Made by a program: the position numbers and the translations under genes
Shown here: positions 59,882 to 64,000 of the stretch, piece after piece
Layout of the letters: every line of letters begins with the position of its first letter
Numbering within the stretch: the stretch's first letter is position 1
DNA from: a bacterium 1XD21-13
GTDB taxonomy: Bacteria; Bacillota; Clostridia; Lachnospirales; Lachnospiraceae
Length of the DNA stretch: 64,000 bases
Direction: 5' to 3'
Assembly (NCBI GenBank): GCA_009917555.1
Contig: QZDX01000014.1
Coordinates: forward strand, 1-64,000
The notes under the pieces: model-generated
Databases searched by the model: none
Told to the model about the DNA's origin: nothing
What the model saw: only the letters and a program-made list of their open reading frames with translations

Positions 59882-60535
59882 ATGATAGAAATTTTAGTAG
59901 TTGAGGACGAGAAACCCATTTCCAATCTCATAGCCGTGAACTTGAGAAAGGCAGGCTATTCCTGCCACTGTGTCTTTGACGGCATGGCGGCTGCGGACGC
60001 CCTGGATAAGAATCGGTATGATCTGATTCTCCTGGATGTGATGTTGCCCAAGGTGGACGGCTATGAACTGATGAATTATATAGCGCCCCTGGAAATTCCG
60101 GTGATTTTTTTGACAGCCAAGGCTTCCGTCACAGACCGGGTGAAGGGCCTTAAGCTGGGGGCGGACGACTATCTGACCAAGCCCTTTGAGATCATTGAGC
60201 TTCTGGCAAGAGTAGAGACGGTGCTTCGTCGTTATCACAAGACGGAAAACATTCTGACCGTGCACGACCTGGTCATAGACACCTCCTCCCGGATTGTAAA
60301 ACGGGGCGAGGAACCCATCAATCTCACCAAAAAGGAGTATGAGCTTCTGCTTCTTTTTGTCCGCAACAAAAACGTGGCCCTCTACCGGGAAACCATCTAT
60401 GAGCGGATCTGGGGTGGGGAATACATGGGAGACAGCCGCACCGTGGATCTCCACGTACAGCGGATGCGCAAGAAAATAGGCTGGGAGGATAAAATCGTCA
60501 CGGTCTACAAGGTTGGATACCGCCTGGAGGGATAG
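59882..60535 (+). CDS. OmpR/VanR-like response regulator
   Basis: The 217-residue protein has a receiver domain with ILVVEDEKPI, phospho-acceptor Asp in LILLDVMLPKVDGYE (about residue 53) and LTKPFE with the conserved Lys, and a winged-helix DNA-binding domain (about 125-217: INLTKKEYELLLLF; SRTVDLHVQRMRKKIG; VYKVGYRLEG). It is followed without a gap by its histidine kinase. Confidence 0.94.
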   Translation: MIEILVVEDEKPISNLIAVNLRKAGYSCHCVFDGMAAADALDKNRYDLILLDVMLPKVDGYELMNYIAPLEIPVIFLTAKASVTDRVKGLKLGADDYLTKPFEIIELLARVETVLRRYHKTENILTVHDLVIDTSSRIVKRGEEPINLTKKEYELLLLFVRNKNVALYRETIYERIWGGEYMGDSRTVDLHVQRMRKKIGWEDKIVTVYKVGYRLEG

Positions 60536-61960
60536 ATGAAATTTTCCTGGAAAATATGTTTTTCAACCATAGTCTTAAGCCTTCTGATTTTCAGCATCGG
60601 CGGATATGTTCTGATATCCGCCCTGTTTCAGTCCACCTACGAGCGGGAGGCTGCCAATGCCGGGGAGGAGAACCGGATGCTCCAGTATTCCTTTGTGGCC
60701 TATTGGAGCGCTACTATACAGGAAATGGAGCTGAGCCAGGAAAATGTGCGGCGCACAGCGGACGCTATGGTGGACGGAATGGCAGGCAGCGATTTAAGGC
60801 TGCGGATCTCTGACAGGGACGGCAAGGTGCTCTATGACAATGCGAAGACAGGGCCGGACACAGGGCTTTTGGAGACCATCACCAGAACCAGCCGGGGTCA
60901 TATGCTGCGCCGGACGGACAACGGCTATGAGCTTCAGACAGCAAGCATGGTCTGCCTGGGGGAATCTGAGTTTCTCTATCTGGAGAGTATCCGGGATGTG
61001 ACGGAGCTTTTCGAGGAGCGTGAAGCGCAGTATCGGATTTACCGCCAGTGGCTGGCGGGGCTTCTGGTGGTTCAAAGCATTCTCTGCTATGGAATGGCAT
61101 CCTGGCTTTTGCGCCCCTTAAGGCGTCTGTCCAGGGCTACCCGCAGAATCGCCGGGGGAAACCTAAGCGTTCGGGCACGGATGGAGAGTAAGGATGAGAT
61201 CGGGGATCTGGCTGCGGATTTTAACCATATGGCGGATAACCTGGAGCGGCAGTTTCAGGAGCTAGAGGATGCGGCAAGACGTCAGGAGGATTTTATCGGC
61301 AGCTTTGCCCACGAGCTGAAGACACCGCTGACCTCCATGATCGGCTATGCGGATATGCTGCGGACCACACAGGTGACCCAGGAGGAGCAGTTCCAGGCGG
61401 CCAATTACATTTTTAAGGAGGGAAAGCGTCTGGAATCTCTCTCCTTTAAGCTCTTGGATCTGATGGTTGTGAAAAATCAGGAGCTGGAGCTTCGACCGGT
61501 AAAAATTCGTTGGATGGCGGAGGATATTAAGGGGATGCTTCAGCCCTCCTTAAGCAAGCTGGGGATTGTGCTGAAGGTGATTATGGAGGATGAGACCCTG
61601 CTGTTAGAGCCGGATTTGATGAAAACAGTACTTTTAAACCTTCTGGACAATGGACGAAAGGCCATTGAGGGGGAGGGGACCCTCTACCTGCTCGGACGAA
61701 AGGAGGAGGAGGGCTTTGCCATCTATGTGCGGGATACGGGCAAGGGGATTCCCAAGGAGGAGCTGTCCCGGATCACGGAGGCGTTTTACATGGTGGACAA
61801 GTCACGATCCAGGCAACAGGGAGGCGCCGGCCTGGGACTGGCTATCTGCCAGGAGATTGTGAAGCGCCACGGAGGGACTATGGGCTTCAAAAGCATTCCG
61901 GGCAAGGGAACTATGGTGCGGATCTTCCTGGAGCTGCCGGGGGATACGGGACTGGAATAA
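60536..61960 (+). CDS. VanS-like sensor histidine kinase
   Basis: The 474-residue protein has two membrane spans (about 8-28 and 167-187) around an extracellular sensor of about 135 residues, a HAMP domain (RPLRRLSRATRRIAGGNLSV), HisKA (FIGSFAHELKTPLTSMIGYA, phospho-His about residue 259) and HATPase_c (LLNLLDNGRKAI, DTGKGIPKEEL, GGAGLGLAICQEI). Directly behind the regulator gene. Its signal is unknown; neighbours suggest cell-wall stress. Confidence 0.94.
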   Translation: MKFSWKICFSTIVLSLLIFSIGGYVLISALFQSTYEREAANAGEENRMLQYSFVAYWSATIQEMELSQENVRRTADAMVDGMAGSDLRLRISDRDGKVLYDNAKTGPDTGLLETITRTSRGHMLRRTDNGYELQTASMVCLGESEFLYLESIRDVTELFEEREAQYRIYRQWLAGLLVVQSILCYGMASWLLRPLRRLSRATRRIAGGNLSVRARMESKDEIGDLAADFNHMADNLERQFQELEDAARRQEDFIGSFAHELKTPLTSMIGYADMLRTTQVTQEEQFQAANYIFKEGKRLESLSFKLLDLMVVKNQELELRPVKIRWMAEDIKGMLQPSLSKLGIVLKVIMEDETLLLEPDLMKTVLLNLLDNGRKAIEGEGTLYLLGRKEEEGFAIYVRDTGKGIPKEELSRITEAFYMVDKSRSRQQGGAGLGLAICQEIVKRHGGTMGFKSIPGKGTMVRIFLELPGDTGLE

Positions 61961-62065
61961 ACAGTAGCAGCCAGACCGTGCACAGAAGGATTTACGGACA
62001 CAGCTTCAAGTGGCCGGAAATTCTTCTCTCTAAAGTGTACGGTCTGGCTGCTACGGGACTAGAAT
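61945..62065. repeat. MITE-like hairpin with flanking direct repeats
   Basis: GTAGCAGCCAGACCGT (61964-61979) and ACGGTCTGGCTGCTAC (62039-62054) are perfect 16-bp inverted repeats around 59 bases. They are flanked by a 14-bp direct repeat, TACGGGACTGGAAT (61945-61958) and TACGGGACTAGAAT (62052-62065), which may be a target duplication. It overlaps the end of the kinase gene and separates it from the next gene; in RNA it would form a long stem. Confidence 0.7.
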
Positions 62066-62077
62066 CAGAGGTGAACT

Positions 62078-62968
62078 ATGAAAAATTATGTGATTGCCGG
62101 ATTTCTTCTAATTATTCTGACTGTGGCAAGCCTGATTCTGCCCTCCCAGATTTTGAGATGGCAGGATGCGCAGCGGACCGAAAAAAGCGAGACCGAGGAG
62201 GTACAGGAGGTGGTGCTGCGGGAGCAGGTTTCCATGACCCTGTCGGAGAAGCTTCGGCTTCAGAAAAAGGAGGAGGAGAATGCCCTGACCCTGGTAAATG
62301 GGAAAAATTTTAATAAGGATACCATAGAGGAACAGATGAAAAAAGAAATCCGAATCCTGGCAGAGAAAGAAATACTGATAGATTTTGACACGGATATTTT
62401 GGATATGAATGAAGCCACAGTCAGCTTTTACGTGGATATGGAGGACAGCGAACGCTCCACGATGTTCTGGCTGGGCTCCGTAGACAGCCCCAAAAACTAT
62501 CTGTCATTTTTCCTGGATGACGAAACGGGAAAGATCGTAAGCTTTCACCAGTTTCGGTATGCAAATAAAAGAGATCTGGGCTATGCGGAAGCGTATGATG
62601 GAGATTCGGCGGCGAGTAGCTACAGTGTGTCGGTGTCGGAGAATTTTATGAGCATAGACGGAGAAGAGCTGAAAAAAATTGCCGAGCGCTGGGGAGAATA
62701 TCTGGGCTATCAGGCGACAGGCGGCGATTTTTACAGGTATGATGTTAGTTCGGAAGAAGGGGAGGCTTTTATGATAGAGGTGGAAAGGCTGATGAGCAAG
62801 GGCTACAGCTATAAAGAGGCGGAGCAGATGACAGCTATGGCATGGGGGATTGATCCGGATGCGGGAGATGCGTACCGGGTGATTCTGGAGGACAGCGGCG
62901 GCACGATACCCTATAACCTGGAAATATCCCCGCTGCAATTTGAGGTAACCGCTTATATGCCTGAGTGA
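62078..62968 (+). CDS. Membrane-anchored hypothetical protein
   Basis: The 296-residue protein has an N-terminal membrane anchor (VIAGFLLIILTVASLILPS, about residues 4-22), a Glu/Lys-rich stalk (about 30-75) and an extracellular domain of alternating strands and helices (DILDMNEATVSFYVDMEDSE; YLSFFLDDETGKIVSFHQF) that loosely recalls PepSY/accessory sensor domains. I do not recognise a family. It follows the VanRS-like pair, separated by the hairpin element, and may be a sensor accessory or target. GAGGTG precedes the ATG. Confidence 0.75.
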   Translation: MKNYVIAGFLLIILTVASLILPSQILRWQDAQRTEKSETEEVQEVVLREQVSMTLSEKLRLQKKEEENALTLVNGKNFNKDTIEEQMKKEIRILAEKEILIDFDTDILDMNEATVSFYVDMEDSERSTMFWLGSVDSPKNYLSFFLDDETGKIVSFHQFRYANKRDLGYAEAYDGDSAASSYSVSVSENFMSIDGEELKKIAERWGEYLGYQATGGDFYRYDVSSEEGEAFMIEVERLMSKGYSYKEAEQMTAMAWGIDPDAGDAYRVILEDSGGTIPYNLEISPLQFEVTAYMPE

Positions 62969-63012
62969 TATATCCTGATTTCCCTGCCATAACCATACCT
63001 CCAAAATAAAAA

Positions 63013-63049
63013 GTGTAAAGTCTTTGATAATACAATAAAGACTTTACAC
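63013..63049. terminator. Bidirectional terminator
   Basis: GTGTAAAGTCTTT (63013-63025) and AAAGACTTTACAC (63037-63049) pair perfectly with an 11-base loop, between convergent genes. A-rich and T-rich flanks on both sides fit termination in both directions. Confidence 0.85.
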
Positions 63050-63067
63050 CCTTTGGTTATATGGTTA

Positions 63068-63241
63068 CTATTTCGTTGTTAATGGCGGTTCCTGGTAAAG
63101 CTTACGATTGATTTCTTTTTTTAAAATTTCAATCTCTTCCTTTACATCATTCAGATCGCCTTTTTCCGCACGTCTTTCTATTCTTTCAATGATTGTTAAT
63201 TGATCGAAAAGTGCGGCATTTAATTCCTTTTCACCTGGCAT
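63068..63241 (-). CDS. Small coiled-coil protein, 57 aa
   Basis: The protein begins MPGEKELNAALFDQLTIIER and continues as one charged helix (VKEEIEILKKEINRKLY) with heptad character. No membrane span. The ATG at 63241 has GAGAGGTGGTG upstream. It is divergent from the carboxypeptidase gene. Function unknown; its size and shape suggest a regulator or adaptor. Confidence 0.62.
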   Translation of the reverse strand: MPGEKELNAALFDQLTIIERIERRAEKGDLNDVKEEIEILKKEINRKLYQEPPLTTK

Positions 63242-63424
63242 ATGTTCACCACCTCTCAACGCCTTATGATATAATACTATCGCATCTGATTATATTATAG
63301 GGGATAGAACAAGGATATGTAAAGCCTTTATTCAATTATCAAAGTGCTTTTGGTTGGTTGCCGGTTACTGTTCACATGGCCCTCTTTTGGCGGTTGGCGG
63401 CGTGTGTCCCCTTGTACACTGGGG

Positions 63425-63480
63425 TTGATGTAAAAAAATTTAAAAATTGATGCTTTTTTGATGCAAGGCACCTCTATGAT
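63425..63480 (+). promoter_or_regulatory. Phased TTGATG repeats before carboxypeptidase promoter
   Basis: TTGATG occurs at 63425, 63447 and 63458, that is 22 and 11 bp apart, and the last copy ends 11 bp before a TATGAT -10 hexamer (63475-63480) without a normal -35. This is the layout of promoters activated by OmpR/PhoB-type regulators, and a VanR-like regulator is encoded 3 kb away. Confidence 0.6.
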
Positions 63481-63501
63481 AAAAATACGAGGTGATGAAA
63501 A

Positions 63502-64000
63502 ATGCGTAGATACGGAGAATATGAGCAGGAAAACAAGGCATTGAGAAAGAGAAAGCGCAAGCAGGCCATGCAGAGAAAGATTATAGGCTTCTGTCTGTTT
63601 ACCTTTTTGCTGGGGGTATTGTGCGGAAGAATTGTATTTGCAAAGGATGTGGAGGAGGAGCCTGCACAGAGCCTGGCAGAGAATACGGAAAGTATAGAAT
63701 ACGGTTTGGAAGAGTCCTGGCAGGGCCAGGAGGCTTCGGAAATGGCAATCGCAGGCTCGATGATTTCAGCAGGCAGGGAGGCTGAGGAAGAGGAAGAGGA
63801 AGACTGGAAGCTGACCCTGGTGAATAAGTGGAATCCCATGGAGGACGGCTACAAGCCGGCGGTTGCGGAGATTGAGAACAATTATTATTTTGATGCCAGA
63901 GCGGTTGGTGCTCTCCAGGAAATGCTGGCGGACGGCAGAAGGGAAGGGCTTGACTTTTGGGTTTGCTCGGCGTATCGTACCATAGAGAAGCAGACGGATC
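63502..64000 (+). CDS. VanY-like D-alanyl-D-alanine carboxypeptidase (partial)
   Basis: The gene runs off the end of the window; 166 codons are present. After a basic N-terminus comes a membrane anchor (IIGFCLFTFLLGVLCGRIVF, about 26-45), an acidic linker, and the start of an M15 domain: WKLTLVNKWNPMEDGYKPAV, FDARAVGALQEMLADGRREG and FWVCSAYRTIEKQTD, which match VanY/LdcB proteins just before the zinc site. It should trim pentapeptide ends at the cell wall. GAGGTGATG precedes the ATG. Upstream phased repeats suggest control by the VanRS-like pair. Confidence 0.88.
   Translation, partial: MRRYGEYEQENKALRKRKRKQAMQRKIIGFCLFTFLLGVLCGRIVFAKDVEEEPAQSLAENTESIEYGLEESWQGQEASEMAIAGSMISAGREAEEEEEEDWKLTLVNKWNPMEDGYKPAVAEIENNYYFDARAVGALQEMLADGRREGLDFWVCSAYRTIEKQTD

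Overview
The window looks like a chromosomal segment of a gut-associated member of the Clostridia, most likely Lachnospiraceae. The reasons are moderate GC, strong GGAGG-type ribosome sites, several TTG/GTG starts, BirA-type control of biotin genes, LytTR/GHKL and VanRS-like signalling pairs, a glycyl radical enzyme with its activase, and very large Cna_B/SpaA-repeat surface proteins. The genus cannot be fixed from this sequence.

Layout. 1-1.3 kb: a hypothetical gene and a Nudix hydrolase. 1.28-5.0 kb: the biotin operon bioY-bioB-bioD-bioA behind a promoter overlapped by a BirA operator; no gene for making pimeloyl-thioester or KAPA is present. 5-9 kb: remnants (Rpn-type nuclease tail, bile-salt-hydrolase-like pseudogene) around a DUF1848-Cdd1 fusion and an OGG1-like glycosylase. 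8.9-16.5 kb: AraC regulator, MATE exporter, DUF4143 ATPase, cupin, small HTH protein with palindromic operators, and a LytTR/GHKL two-component pair. 16.6-24.1 kb: glutamine synthetase, an EVE-HNH nuclease, an ECF sigma/anti-sigma pair, RNase H1, tRNA-Thr(CGT), a lipoprotein amidase and an isochorismatase-like hydrolase. 24.3-41.6 kb: three giant surface proteins (1799, 1490 and 1786 aa), with an MNT/HEPN pair between the first two.

41.7-59.7 kb is the most striking part. An ABC transporter ATPase gene (partner permease at 41.7-42.5 kb) is cut exactly in its Walker A codons. Its C-terminal part lies at 42467-43096 and its N-terminal 46 codons lie 16.4 kb away at 59537-59674. Between them is a genomic island with a large serine recombinase at its right end. 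Joining the two island ends in silico gives a 48-bp quasi-palindromic attP (21-bp arms, 6-bp spacer with central TT). Joining the two host ends restores a perfect Walker A and a 255-aa ATPase. The cargo is sugar catabolism: a LacI regulator; a GRE/activase/ROK-kinase operon facing a DeoR regulator; then D-lyxose isomerase, DUF4432, a ribose-type ABC transporter, and alsE-alsK-rpiB, which predicts a D-allose/D-allulose route to fructose 6-phosphate. The recombinase reading frame runs through attR into host DNA; in the circular form it would instead run in frame into the left-end ORF (43183-43431), adding 110 residues. The enzyme's C-terminus is therefore predicted to depend on whether the island is integrated.

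59.7-64 kb: a VanRS-like two-component system, a membrane-anchored hypothetical protein separated from it by a MITE-like hairpin with flanking direct repeats, a small protein on the other strand, and the start of a VanY-like D,D-carboxypeptidase whose promoter carries 11-bp phased TTGATG repeats suited to an OmpR-type regulator.
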